Shown here piece after piece: positions 35,494 through 44,414 of a DNA stretch of 64,000 nucleotides. The DNA is from Photobacterium sp. DA100 (GTDB lineage Bacteria; Pseudomonadota; Gammaproteobacteria; Enterobacterales; Vibrionaceae). Location of the stretch: NCBI RefSeq assembly GCF_029223585.1, contig NZ_CP119423.1, forward strand, positions 1,426,001 through 1,490,000. Direction: 5' to 3'. Position numbers and translations under genes: made by a program. How positions within the stretch are numbered: the stretch's first letter is position 1; each line of letters starts with the position of its first letter. A model generated the notes under the pieces. It was not told where the DNA came from. It made no database searches and worked only from the letters and a program-made list of their open reading frames with translations.

Positions 35494-37197
35494 CTACTTG
35501 CGAGCAAAGGTGTATGTTCGGTAGCCACCAATCAGGTTACGGGCTTTGAAACCGTTATTGACCAACTGGCGGTAGGCGACGTTTCCGCGTAACCCGACTT
35601 GGCAGTAAATCACAATTTCTTTGTCTTTTGGCAGCTCGCCCATGCGCTGGCGGAGCTGGTCGACAGGAATGTTGATTGCGCCTTCCAGGTAGCCCACATT
35701 TTTCAGCTCGCCGGGATTACGCACATCAAGCAGCAACTGGTCATCTGTTAGGTTATCAATCTCATCGAAGTGGATTGGCTTCGCATCACCTTTGATAATG
35801 TTGCTTGCCACAAACGCCGCTTGGTTGATCACATCCTTGGCACTGCCGTAAGGTGGGGCATAGGTCAGCTCGAGGTGCTGCAGCTGTTCAACCGTCAAGC
35901 CTGCTCGCTGGGCGACCGCCATGACGTCGATACGCTTATCAACCCCATCTTTGCCAACGGCCTGTGCACCAAGGATTTTGCCTGACTGTGGTTCGAACAG
36001 CATTTTGAACGACACGATTTCAGCACCAGGGTAGTAGCTGGCATGGCTTGCGGTATGGACATAGACTTTTTCGTAGTCGATACCCTCGCGTTTTAGCTGC
36101 TTCTCGTTTTTGCCGGTTGAGGCGACGGCAAGATCGAAGACTTTGCAAATTGCAGTGCCTTGTGTGCCTTGGTAGGACTCGTCGCGGCCAAGCATGTTGT
36201 CGGCGGCCATACGGCCCTGGCGGTTGGCCGGTCCTGCAAGCGGCACCAGCGTTTGGTGGCCGGTGACGAAGTCGGCTTCCTCGACAGCATCGCCCACAGC
36301 GTAAATAGCCGGATCACTGGTCTGCATCTTCTCGTTGGTGTAGATGCCGCCAAGCTCACCAATTTTCAAGCCGGCTTGAGTAGCGAGTGCCGTTTCCGGA
36401 CGTACACCGATTGCCATAATGAGGATATCGGTATTGAAGGTGTCGCCGTTGTTAAGATGAAGGCTCAGCGCTCCGCATAGGTGCTGGTGCTCGGCACTCT
36501 CTCCCGCATCTTCGTTGACGACAGAGTCATTCGGGTGGTATTCGACAGATTCCAGCGCCACACCGAGGCGTAGATCAACGCCCTTGTCCCGGATCTCTTG
36601 GTGGACAAAGCCGGCCATTTCGCGATCAACCGGCGTCATGACCTGATCTGCCATCTCTACCAGGGTGGTTTTTATGCCAAGCTGGTGGAAGGCTTCCATC
36701 ATTTCCAGGCCAATAAAACCACCGCCGACGACTGTGGCATGTTCTGGCTGGTTCATTTCGATCGTTTTGAGGATCTTATCCATATCAGGAATATTACGCA
36801 GCGAGTGCGTCAGCGGATTATCAACGCCAGGGATAGGCGGAATAATTGGCGCTGCCCCCGGGCTCAGCAGCAGGTAATCGTAGGATTCACGGTACTCGCT
36901 GCCGTCGAGCATATTCTTGACGGTAACGCTTTTCTCTTCGCGATCAATAGCGATGACTTCATTCATGATTCTGACATCGACATTGAAACGGGCCAGGAAG
37001 CTTTCTGGAGTCTGTAGCAGCAATTTGCTGCGCTCGGTGATGTCGCCTCCGATATGGTAGGGAAGGCCGCAGTTGGCAAACGAGACAAATTCACCGCGCT
37101 CGAACATGATGATCTCAGCATCTTCGCTCAAGCGGCGTGCGCGTGCGGCAGCGGAGGCTCCGCCTGCCACACCGCCGACAATCAAAATCTTGGTCAT
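35494..37197 (-). CDS. CoA-disulfide reductase with C-terminal rhodanese domain
   Basis: A 567-residue flavoprotein disulfide reductase. Start MTKILIVGG is set by GGAGATAT upstream. FAD site GGVAGGASAAARARRL, redox-active cysteine in SFANCGLPYHIGG (about 43), NAD site VVGGGFIGLEM, second FAD motif IYAVGDAVE. Residues 470-567 are a rhodanese domain (LLLDVRNPGELKNVGYLEGA, active CQVGLRG). Such fusions reduce CoA-disulfide, CoA-persulfide or polysulfide. Its neighbours (DUF2892 protein, ArsR persulfide-type repressor, YeeE transporters) fit sulfane-sulfur handling. Confidence 0.9.
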   Translation of the reverse strand: MTKILIVGGVAGGASAAARARRLSEDAEIIMFERGEFVSFANCGLPYHIGGDITERSKLLLQTPESFLARFNVDVRIMNEVIAIDREEKSVTVKNMLDGSEYRESYDYLLLSPGAAPIIPPIPGVDNPLTHSLRNIPDMDKILKTIEMNQPEHATVVGGGFIGLEMMEAFHQLGIKTTLVEMADQVMTPVDREMAGFVHQEIRDKGVDLRLGVALESVEYHPNDSVVNEDAGESAEHQHLCGALSLHLNNGDTFNTDILIMAIGVRPETALATQAGLKIGELGGIYTNEKMQTSDPAIYAVGDAVEEADFVTGHQTLVPLAGPANRQGRMAADNMLGRDESYQGTQGTAICKVFDLAVASTGKNEKQLKREGIDYEKVYVHTASHASYYPGAEIVSFKMLFEPQSGKILGAQAVGKDGVDKRIDVMAVAQRAGLTVEQLQHLELTYAPPYGSAKDVINQAAFVASNIIKGDAKPIHFDEIDNLTDDQLLLDVRNPGELKNVGYLEGAINIPVDQLRQRMGELPKDKEIVIYCQVGLRGNVAYRQLVNNGFKARNLIGGYRTYTFARK

Positions 37198-37274
37198 TGA
37201 TATCTCCACAAAATGTCTTTCAAGCTAGAAAGAGCGTTAATTAACGAGCTTTTGAGATTATTGCCAGTGACGAA

Positions 37275-37460
37275 TCACTTGAATCCGAACTTTCCAAGTA
37301 TGTTGGCGGCTGGACAAAAGCCGGTAAACGCACTTTGGATCAGGTTGGCGCCGATAAATAGCGTGAACCAGTAAAAGCTGGGGTGAACCCAGATAGTCAG
37401 TGCGACAGAGACGAAAATCATGATGCCGGCAAATACGCGTACTGCATTTTCTAATGTCAT
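37275..37460 (-). CDS. DUF2892 small membrane protein
   Basis: A 61-residue inner-membrane protein: two hydrophobic segments (VFAGIMIFVSVALTIWV and FYWFTLFIGANLIQSAFTGF), then C-P-A-A-N-I-L-G-K-F-G, the DUF2892 signature seen in YgaP-like rhodanese partners. GGGAGAAAAG precedes the ATG. It is the first gene of the minus-strand operon, 77 bases before the reductase. The cysteine near the membrane exit could carry sulfane sulfur (inference). Confidence 0.88.
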   Translation of the reverse strand: MTLENAVRVFAGIMIFVSVALTIWVHPSFYWFTLFIGANLIQSAFTGFCPAANILGKFGFK

Positions 37461-37522
37461 AACTTTTCTCCCGGGCCGGTTGTATCAACCTCAATAACTT
37501 AATCAAACTATAAATGCATACT

Positions 37523-37536
37523 TTAGAATTGTCTAA
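37523..37536. promoter_or_regulatory. Candidate operator 1 (14-bp inverted repeat)
   Basis: TTAGA ATTG TCTAA in the divergent promoter region between the DUF2892 gene and the ArsR gene. A matching site lies 54 bases away. Likely bound by the ArsR protein; inference from position and symmetry. Confidence 0.5.
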
Positions 37537-37576
37537 TGTATTTTTTGCTAAATTAGTGTTGACTTAATCCTTTTGT

Positions 37577-37590
37577 TTAGTAATCTCTAA
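37577..37590. promoter_or_regulatory. Candidate operator 2 (14-bp inverted repeat)
   Basis: TTAGT AATC TCTAA, the same TTAG-N6-CTAA outline as operator 1 and about five helical turns from it, next to TAATAT that could be the -10 element of the ArsR gene. Confidence 0.5.
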
Positions 37591-37625
37591 TATAGAGCCG
37601 GGGCAGTAAAGCATAGGAGGGGGTG

Positions 37626-37949
37626 ATGATTGATGTTCAAAAAATGCATTGTCAGGCCGATGAGGTTGCGAATTGGTTGAAGATGCTGGCACACCCTGAA
37701 CGCTTAATGGTGCTTTGTCAGTTAACGCAAGGTGAGCTGCCGTTGAAGTTGCTACAGCAGAACTCCAGCTTGGGCCAGTCAGCCCTTTCGCAGCATCTTG
37801 CTATCCTGAAGGCCCACCAGCTCGTCAGTTTTCGCAAGCAGTCGCAACAAGTGTTTTATTCATTGGCTGATGAAAAAGTCCAACGGTTAATTGAGGCATT
37901 GCAGAATATTTGCTGTGCCGATGAGAAGAAAACGGAGATGAAAAAATAA
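37626..37949 (+). CDS. ArsR-family repressor, BigR/SqrR-like persulfide sensor
   Basis: A 107-residue winged-helix repressor. ATG 37626 follows AGGAGGGGG; a GTG three bases upstream is less likely. Recognition helix region: LGQSALSQHLAILKAHQLVSFRKQ. Cysteines are at 9, 31, 96 and 97. C31 and C97 are 66 residues apart, the same spacing as the redox pair of SqrR/BigR, which form a tetrasulfide bridge with reactive sulfur and release DNA. It overlaps the next gene by one base (TAATG) and is divergent from the reductase operon, so it probably controls both sides. Confidence 0.87.
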   Translation: MIDVQKMHCQADEVANWLKMLAHPERLMVLCQLTQGELPLKLLQQNSSLGQSALSQHLAILKAHQLVSFRKQSQQVFYSLADEKVQRLIEALQNICCADEKKTEMKK

Positions 37950-38362
37950 TGTTTGTAGTTCCATGGGATGCTTTGCTTGGCGGTGTGTTGCTGGGGTTAT
38001 CCGCATCATTGCTACTTGCGGTTAACGGCCGAGTGGCCGGAATTAGCGGGGTACTGGCCGGGTTGCTCAAACCCATCAAGGGGGAGTTCACCTGGCGTCT
38101 CTTGTTTGTTGTCGGCATGGTGGCCGCGAGCTTGGTAGCCCCTTGGCTGGGTTTTGAACTGCCTCAAACGCTACCGGTAAATGGTGCGGTGTGGTTGAGC
38201 TTGGCAGGGTTGCTGGTCGGGATTGGCACCAAGTTGGCTAACGGGTGCACCAGTGGCCACGGCATTTGCGGAATGGGGCGTTTGTCCAAGCGCTCGATTG
38301 TTGCAACCTGCATTTTTATGGCCTCTGCCATTATTACTGTCTTTATCCGTCTTCATGTTTAA
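37949..38362 (+). CDS. YeeE/YedE family half-transporter (first)
   Basis: A 137-residue membrane protein with about four segments and the diagnostic [10 protein letters not shown] motif (residues about 98-107), whose cysteines are thought to handle thiosulfate or sulfane sulfur, as in TsuA. It corresponds to the N-terminal half of the full-length family. ArsR, this gene and the next form one operon, as in PmpR-PmpA-PmpB-type clusters. Confidence 0.9.
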   Translation: MFVVPWDALLGGVLLGLSASLLLAVNGRVAGISGVLAGLLKPIKGEFTWRLLFVVGMVAASLVAPWLGFELPQTLPVNGAVWLSLAGLLVGIGTKLANGCTSGHGICGMGRLSKRSIVATCIFMASAIITVFIRLHV

Positions 38363-38371
38363 GAGGCAAAA

Positions 38372-38833
38372 ATGATAACTCGTGTTGTAGCTTTAATTTC
38401 TGGATTGTTGTTTGGTCTTGGCATGATGGTGTCCGGGATGGTAGACCCTGTCAGGGTGATAGGCTTTCTTGATTTTGCCGGCCAGTGGGATCCAAGCCTT
38501 GCTTTTGTGATGGGCGGAGCCATCGCGGTGTTTATGCCGGTGTATTTGTTGGTGGTACGCAAGATGGAAAAGCCGGTTTGTGAGACGGATTTTCGCTTGA
38601 GCCAGAAGAAATCGATCGATGCGCCTTTAGTTGGCGGTTCGATTTTGTTTGGTATCGGCTGGGGGATGGCTGGGATCTGTCCGGGACCCGCTGTCACCTC
38701 GTTGTCTGGAGGCAACTTTGGCCTGCTGTTGTTTGTGGCTAGCATGCTGGCAGGAATTTGGCTTGGCTGCCAGATCCAGAGCAAGCTAGAAAGTGATGAC
38801 CAGCTCAAAGTTAGTCATGCGCAGATGAACTAA
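38372..38833 (+). CDS. YeeE/YedE family half-transporter (second)
   Basis: A 153-residue membrane protein, the C-terminal-half partner of the preceding gene. It begins with the family's SGLLFGLGMMVSGMVDPVRVIGFLD stretch (motif G-M-V-x-P-x-x-V) and carries G-I-C-P-G-P-A at about 110, again with a conserved cysteine. It starts nine bases after its partner's stop; the two are expected to act together as a sulfur-compound channel. Confidence 0.9.
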   Translation: MITRVVALISGLLFGLGMMVSGMVDPVRVIGFLDFAGQWDPSLAFVMGGAIAVFMPVYLLVVRKMEKPVCETDFRLSQKKSIDAPLVGGSILFGIGWGMAGICPGPAVTSLSGGNFGLLLFVASMLAGIWLGCQIQSKLESDDQLKVSHAQMN

Positions 38834-38951
38834 TCTGGATAGCGAACCTCAGCACGGCGGCAGGTAAGAGCCTGCCGCCATTATCCAGCACCCTGAATAA
38901 ACTTGCGCATATGTGATTCTGTTGCTTAACAACAGGAAAGGGGGGAGTGTT

Positions 38952-41900
38952 ATGACAGCGAACGTCAGACAGGGCTTGGTAGCAAAATTTCTCAACAGTT
39001 TTTTCCCGCCAGTGCTTATCTTTTTGGCCTTGGCGGTTGGGATGTCTGCTCTGCTCCTGACCCCGAGGGAAGAAGATCCCCAAATCATCGTACCTATGGC
39101 TGATGTGCTGATTCAGGCCCCGGGTTTGTCACCCAGGCAAGTCGAAAATCAGGTTACCCAGCCGCTGGAAAAATTGCTGACCCAGATCGATGGCGTGGAA
39201 GATGTCTACTCGACGTCGATGAAAGGCGCGGCTCAGGTCATCGTACGCTTTTATGTCGGAGAGCAGCGTGAAGATGCCCTGATCAAACTGTACAACAAGA
39301 TCTACTCGAACCTGGATCTGGTACCTGCCTCGGTGACGCAATGGGCTGTCAAGCCGGTTGAAATTGATGACGTGCCGATAGTGGTTGCCGCGCTCTACAG
39401 TACAGATCCTGAACTGACCGGTAATGCGCAGTTGCGGCGCATTGCCGAGCAGGCGGTGAACCAGCTACAGGCGCTGGATAATACCAACAAGGTAGCGGTT
39501 GTCGGGGGCAATCCCCGGTTGATCCAAATTTCCCTCGATACCGTGGCGATGGCAAGTCGCATGACCACGGTGGATGATATCCAACAGGCTTTCTCCCTGA
39601 CTAACCAGCACCGCCAATTGGGCGATATTCACCAGCAAGGGCAGGTTTTCCAGCTGGAAAGCGGCCAGTTTTTCCGTAACGCCCAGGAAGTGGCACATAC
39701 TGTGGTGAATGTGGTCAATGGCCAGCCTGTCTATTTGCAAGATATTGCCACGGTGACCGACGGCCCCGATGAAGCATCCGACCAGACATGGTTCCGTTGG
39801 GGGGCGGCAGCCGGTGCTGGCAACCAACAAGCCCGCGAACCCTATCCCGCGGTGTTTCTCTCGGTTGCAAAACAAAAAGGCAGCAATGCGGTTTGGGTTG
39901 CCAATGATGCTATTGCGTTGCTGGACGAGATGGTACAGAACCAGTTTCCGCCGCATGTCAAGATGACAGTGATCCGTAACTATGGCGAAACCGCCAACGA
40001 GAAAGTGGGCAATCTGGTTTCCAGCCTCGGTCTGTCGATCCTGACGGTGGTGGTTTTTGTCGGGGTCTTTCTAAACTGGCGTGCGGCGCTGGTGGTTGGG
40101 CTCGCTATTCCAATCAGCTACGGTGCGGCGTTGGGGATGGACTTCGCCTTTGGCTATACGATTAACAGGGTAACACTGTTTGCCTTGATCTTGGCGCTGG
40201 GCCTGATCGTCGATGATCCCATCGCCAGTATCGATAACATAGAGCGCTTTCTAAAGCGCAAGGGCATGTCCACTTCGACGGCTATCGTCATGGCAATGGC
40301 AGAAATCCGCAGCGCGCTGCTGATGTCGACCGTAGCGATTGTGATTGTCTTTACGCCGATGTTTTTCATCACCGGGATGATGGGGCCCTATATGGCACCG
40401 TTGGCATTTAACGTGCCGGTCAGTGTGGTATTCAGTACGGTTGTGGCTTTCCTCATTACTCCCTGGCTTGCCAAGAAACTCCTCAAGCGGGATGGGGGAG
40501 CCGGGCATTACCGGGTCGAGCAGTCGCTGTTGTATAAAATCTACAATAAGATGCTGACGCCGCTGCTGGCACGCAAGCGCAATAGTGTGATTTTTCTGTC
40601 AGTAGTCGCACTGGCTTTTGTTGCCGCGGCAATGCTGCCAGCCTTGCGGATTGTACCGCTGAAACTGCTGCCTTATGACAACAAAAATGAGTTCCAGCTG
40701 GTGCTGAACATGCCTGAGACCAGTAGTGTCGAGCAGACGTCAAATGCGTTGAATAGCTTTGCCGATTACCTGCAGCGTGTGCCCGAGGTGGTCTCGGTCT
40801 CCGGCTTTGCCGGCATTGCTTCGCCCATGGATTTCAACGGGATGGTCAGGCATTACTTTATGCGCTCGATGCCGTATCAGGGAGAGCTTCGGGTCGTTCT
40901 GGCGCAAAAGGATCAACGTCAGCAACAGTCACACGAGATGGTTACTCGGCTTCGGGCTGATCTCACTCGCATAGCGGAAGGGGTGGGCGCAGATATTCAG
41001 CTGGTGGAAACGCCGCCGGGGCCACCTGTTATTGCCACTATAGTGGCCGAAGTCTACGGCCAGCCGCAGACCCCTTACCACCAGTTGCAACAGGCGGCCG
41101 ATAAGGTGGCGCAACGTTTGCGACGGGAGCCCTTCGTGGCGGAAACCGATACCTCCCAAGAGGGGGGATGGCACAGCTGGCGGTTTGTGGTGGACAGTGA
41201 AAAAGCGGCGTTGTCAGGGATATCGGTTCAGGATATTAACCACACCCTGGCGGCAGCAAACCAAGGTCTGGTCGTTAGTTACTTGTACGATGAGCATGAA
41301 CTTAATCCTTTGCCAATAACCATTCGTTTGCCAAGTCAGCAGCGAGATGATCTGGCGGCGCTGGAGAATTTGTATGTCCGCGGCATGCCAGGGATCGCTA
41401 AGCGGGTTGAGCAAGGGCGGGTTGTTGATGCCGGCCAGCCATTGGTGCCGTTGTCTGAGCTGGGACGCTTTGAATTAATCGATGCGCCGCAACCGATCAT
41501 GCGCAAGAACTTGCGCCAAGTGGTGTACGTCTTTGCCGAGGCGACGGGGCGCGTTCCTGCGGAGGTGATTGCCGATGTCGCTGCTGATCTACAGGCCAGC
41601 CAGTGGGATGGTGCGAGGCAAACTGGTCAGGTCAGGCCGCTAAGTGGGCGTACTTACCTAAACAACGGCGGAGGGGATCCCTGGTGGCTGCCGCCGGGCA
41701 TCAATGTTGTCTGGAGCGGTGAAGGAGAGTGGAAGATCACCCTGGATGTATTTCGCGATCTCGGGATTGCTTACGGTGCAGCCTTGCTCGGGGTGTTTGT
41801 GGTGATGGTACTGCAAACCGGCTTGCCTGCGGTCTCCGGTATCATTATGTTGGCGATCCCGCTGACGGTGATTGGGATCATGCCCGGCTTCTGGCTACTT

Positions 41901-42386
41901 AATGTGGTTGGAACAACAGAAATCAACGGGATACCCAATCCGTCGCTGTTCACCGCCACGGCCATGATCGGCATGATTGCCCTGGCCGGGATTGTGGTAC
42001 GCAATTCATTGGTGCTGATCCAGTTTATACATCAGTCGCTGCGTGACGGCGAGTCGCTGAAACCCGCATTGGTCAAAGCGGGCGCTGTGAGAATGCGGCC
42101 TATCTTGCTTACGGCCGGTACCACGTTGCTGGGTAACGTGGTGATCACCCTGGATCCCATCTTCAATGGCCTTGCCTGGGCTATTATATTCGGCATCACG
42201 GCTTCGACACTCTTTACGCTGCTGGTGATCCCGGTGGTTTACCATCTGGCTTATGCCAACAAACCCGGATATGGCCTGCCTGCTGAGCCAGGCAGTATGC
42301 CCTCAGACACATCCTCGGAGCCGTCGACTGGTTGTCCGTCCCAGTCATCAGCCGCTTCAGTCAACCACAGGAAGTCGCAGTCATGA
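38952..42386 (+). CDS. RND efflux pump inner-membrane subunit
   Basis: A 1144-residue transporter of the resistance-nodulation-division superfamily. ATG 38952 follows GGGGGAG. Twelve membrane segments in two halves with large periplasmic loops are evident. TM4 reads LGLIVDDPIASIDNIER, keeping the proton-relay aspartate pair (about 421-422); in the TM10 region the usual lysine is arginine (AGIVVRNSLVLIQF, about 1015). The loop T-R-E-E-D-P-Q-I and the C-terminal disordered S/P-rich tail (about 35 residues) are unusual. Substrate is unknown. It follows the sulfur operon after 118 bases and overlaps the adaptor gene by four bases; no outer-membrane factor gene follows, so it probably uses a shared TolC. 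Confidence 0.88.
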   Translation: MTANVRQGLVAKFLNSFFPPVLIFLALAVGMSALLLTPREEDPQIIVPMADVLIQAPGLSPRQVENQVTQPLEKLLTQIDGVEDVYSTSMKGAAQVIVRFYVGEQREDALIKLYNKIYSNLDLVPASVTQWAVKPVEIDDVPIVVAALYSTDPELTGNAQLRRIAEQAVNQLQALDNTNKVAVVGGNPRLIQISLDTVAMASRMTTVDDIQQAFSLTNQHRQLGDIHQQGQVFQLESGQFFRNAQEVAHTVVNVVNGQPVYLQDIATVTDGPDEASDQTWFRWGAAAGAGNQQAREPYPAVFLSVAKQKGSNAVWVANDAIALLDEMVQNQFPPHVKMTVIRNYGETANEKVGNLVSSLGLSILTVVVFVGVFLNWRAALVVGLAIPISYGAALGMDFAFGYTINRVTLFALILALGLIVDDPIASIDNIERFLKRKGMSTSTAIVMAMAEIRSALLMSTVAIVIVFTPMFFITGMMGPYMAPLAFNVPVSVVFSTVVAFLITPWLAKKLLKRDGGAGHYRVEQSLLYKIYNKMLTPLLARKRNSVIFLSVVALAFVAAAMLPALRIVPLKLLPYDNKNEFQLVLNMPETSSVEQTSNALNSFADYLQRVPEVVSVSGFAGIASPMDFNGMVRHYFMRSMPYQGELRVVLAQKDQRQQQSHEMVTRLRADLTRIAEGVGADIQLVETPPGPPVIATIVAEVYGQPQTPYHQLQQAADKVAQRLRREPFVAETDTSQEGGWHSWRFVVDSEKAALSGISVQDINHTLAAANQGLVVSYLYDEHELNPLPITIRLPSQQRDDLAALENLYVRGMPGIAKRVEQGRVVDAGQPLVPLSELGRFELIDAPQPIMRKNLRQVVYVFAEATGRVPAEVIADVAADLQASQWDGARQTGQVRPLSGRTYLNNGGGDPWWLPPGINVVWSGEGEWKITLDVFRDLGIAYGAALLGVFVVMVLQTGLPAVSGIIMLAIPLTVIGIMPGFWLLNVVGTTEINGIPNPSLFTATAMIGMIALAGIVVRNSLVLIQFIHQSLRDGESLKPALVKAGAVRMRPILLTAGTTLLGNVVITLDPIFNGLAWAIIFGITASTLFTLLVIPVVYHLAYANKPGYGLPAEPGSMPSDTSSEPSTGCPSQSSAASVNHRKSQS

Positions 42387-43477
42387 GTATGAAAAGAATA
42401 GCCGTAACAATTGCCGCGTTTGCAGGCCTTGGTATCCTCTTCTTTACCATTTCTGGCGGATTTGTCGCGAAGCTGGATACCGAAAATCTGGCGCCACCCG
42501 GCGAGGCGCTGGCCGGGCAGGCTGTTGTCCGGGTGCAAGCCGAAACCTTGCCGGTTTGGCAACAGTATACCGGCAGTATTGTGGCTGATCAGCAGGCGAC
42601 GTTGTCTGCCCGCTTGACGGCACAGGTTGCCGATGTACTGGTGGATGTCGGCGACAACGTCAAGGCCGGGGATATTTTGATCCGCCTTGATAACCTCGAC
42701 TTGGATGCCAGAGTACGGCAATCGGAACAGGCGCTGGCCAGTGCCCAGGCGCAACTGAATATTGCCCGCAAGGACTATGAGCGAACCCTGTCGCTGTTCA
42801 AGCGTAAACTGATCGCACAGTCCCAGCTGGACGAAGCCCTGAGTAACCGGCAGACAGCAGAAGCTAGGTTTAAGCAGTCCCAAGCCTCGGTAGAAGAAGC
42901 GCAAACGACCTATGGCTATAGCATTATTGCCGCTCCTTTTGATGGGGTGATCACTCAGAAACTGGTGCATCGGGGGGATATAGCATCCCCCGGGATCCCG
43001 ATGCTCAGTCTGTACAACCCGGCGACACTGATGATGGAAAGTTATATTGCAGCTAGCCAGCGTTATTTGTTGGAGCTGGGCCAGCGCTGGCCGGTGATTC
43101 TGCCTGAGCAAGGATGGGAGCTGGAAGGGACAATCAAAGAAATCACCCCTGCTTCAGATGCCGGTTCGCGCAGTGTGGTTGTTAAGCTGGCTTTTGCACC
43201 TGAGCTACTGGCTCAATCCGGTTCCAAACCGCTGTATCCAGGCATGTTTGCCCGGGTCGGTATTGTGACTGGCGAGGAGCAGGTACTGATGGTGCCGTCG
43301 ACGAGCACGTACCGTATCGGCCAGCTGGAATATATAAAAATCGTTGATGGCGACCGGTTAGTGCCGCGCTTGATCCAAACCCGCCCCTATCTCGATGACA
43401 AGCTCATTATCAGGAAAGGGGTTACTGAGATGACGGATATTGTCGCGCAGCCGGATCCTGCGCACAATGGCGGATAG
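42383..43477 (+). CDS. RND efflux periplasmic adaptor subunit
   Basis: A 364-residue membrane-fusion protein. ATG 42383 overlaps the pump stop (ATGA) and has AGGAAG upstream. N-terminal membrane anchor (IAVTIAAFAGLGILFFTI), lipoyl-like halves (ATLSARLTAQVADVLVDVGDNVKAGDILIRLDNLDL; YSIIAAPFDGVITQKLVHRGDIASPG), coiled-coil hairpin (about 110-180), beta-barrel and proximal domains after. It links the RND pump to an outer-membrane channel. In these pumps the adaptor gene usually comes first; here it is second. Confidence 0.9.
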   Translation: MSMKRIAVTIAAFAGLGILFFTISGGFVAKLDTENLAPPGEALAGQAVVRVQAETLPVWQQYTGSIVADQQATLSARLTAQVADVLVDVGDNVKAGDILIRLDNLDLDARVRQSEQALASAQAQLNIARKDYERTLSLFKRKLIAQSQLDEALSNRQTAEARFKQSQASVEEAQTTYGYSIIAAPFDGVITQKLVHRGDIASPGIPMLSLYNPATLMMESYIAASQRYLLELGQRWPVILPEQGWELEGTIKEITPASDAGSRSVVVKLAFAPELLAQSGSKPLYPGMFARVGIVTGEEQVLMVPSTSTYRIGQLEYIKIVDGDRLVPRLIQTRPYLDDKLIIRKGVTEMTDIVAQPDPAHNGG

Positions 43478-43497
43478 GCCTAACACAGAGGCAGGCA

Positions 43498-44259
43498 CTA
43501 CCTCTGTTCAAACCATTGTAATTTCTCACTCAGCGAGGTGACACTGCCAATGACAATCAATGCCGGGCTCTTAGCACCGCTGGCCAGTGCTGGCAATTGT
43601 GCCAGCGTCCCTCTCAGTACCCGTTGATCATACCGGGTGCCGTTTTCGATAATGGCGCAAGGCGTCGAAGCCGCAAGGCCATGGGTGATGAGTTTGTCGC
43701 AAATATGGCCACTTTGTTTGAGGCCCATATAGAAGACCAGGGTATTGTTCGAGTGGGCGAGGGATTGCCACTCGATTTCACGGCCATCTTTTTGCACATG
43801 GCCCGTGATGAACTGGACACTTTGGGCATGATCACGGTGGGTGAGGGGGATTCCCGCATAGGCCGTTGCGCCCGCCGCCGCCGTAATGCCCGGCACCACT
43901 TCGTATTTAATGCCGAACTTGGCCAGCTCCTCGAGCTCTTCACCGCCACGGCCGAAGATGAATGAGTCACCGCCTTTCAAGCGGACAACCCGCTTACCTT
44001 CCAGTGCCTTTTGTACCAGTATCTGGTTGATTTGCTCTTGTGGGACACAGTGGAAGTCGAGCTTCTTGCCGACGTAAATCATCTCGGCTGAACGATCCGC
44101 CAGTGCCAAGATATCATCTGAAACCAAACGGTCATACACCACAACGTCGGCCGCCTGGATAACCTTCAGGCCTTTGACGGTCAGTAAGTCCGGATCCCCC
44201 GGGCCTGCACCGACTAGGGATACAAAGCCGCTGTTTGATAGTGTGTTGTTGGTGGTCAT
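43498..44259 (-). CDS. cobA: Uroporphyrinogen-III C-methyltransferase
   Basis: A 253-residue SUMT enzyme that methylates uroporphyrinogen III at C2 and C7 to precorrin-2, first step to siroheme. Start MTTNNTLSN follows AAGGGAA. Motifs: [14 protein letters not shown] (SAM/substrate loop), [49 protein letters not shown]. It is a free-standing version of the CysG C-terminal domain; the dehydrogenase/ferrochelatase half must be elsewhere. Its place after nirC in the nirBDC operon fits supply of siroheme to NirB. Confidence 0.95.
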   Translation of the reverse strand: MTTNNTLSNSGFVSLVGAGPGDPDLLTVKGLKVIQAADVVVYDRLVSDDILALADRSAEMIYVGKKLDFHCVPQEQINQILVQKALEGKRVVRLKGGDSFIFGRGGEELEELAKFGIKYEVVPGITAAAGATAYAGIPLTHRDHAQSVQFITGHVQKDGREIEWQSLAHSNNTLVFYMGLKQSGHICDKLITHGLAASTPCAIIENGTRYDQRVLRGTLAQLPALASGAKSPALIVIGSVTSLSEKLQWFEQR

Positions 44260-44379
44260 GGCGATTCCCTTCAAGAAACTTGGATATAAAAAGTAACACT
44301 CGTTGCGGTGATTCTTATCCTAAGGAGTTATTACTTTTTATAGCCAAAACAATACAATAGGTACATAAGTTGGCATGTT

Positions 44380-44404
44380 GGCCCCGCACGCGCGGTGCGG
44401 GGCC
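44380..44404 (-). promoter_or_regulatory. GC-rich hairpin between nirC and cobA
   Basis: GGCCCCGCAC, loop of five, GTGCGGGGCC, a perfect ten-pair stem 10 bases after the nirC stop, without a following T-tract. Probably a message-stabilising or partial-termination element inside the operon. A second hairpin (AAAGGCTCT with AGAGCCTTT, 45309-45344) lies in the nirD-nirC gap. Confidence 0.6.
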
Positions 44405-44414
44405 TGCATGGTCG

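Noticed and set aside
36598..37017. 139-codon plus-strand frame in the reductase gene
   Set aside because: Antisense shadow of the conserved FAD/NAD domain on the minus strand.
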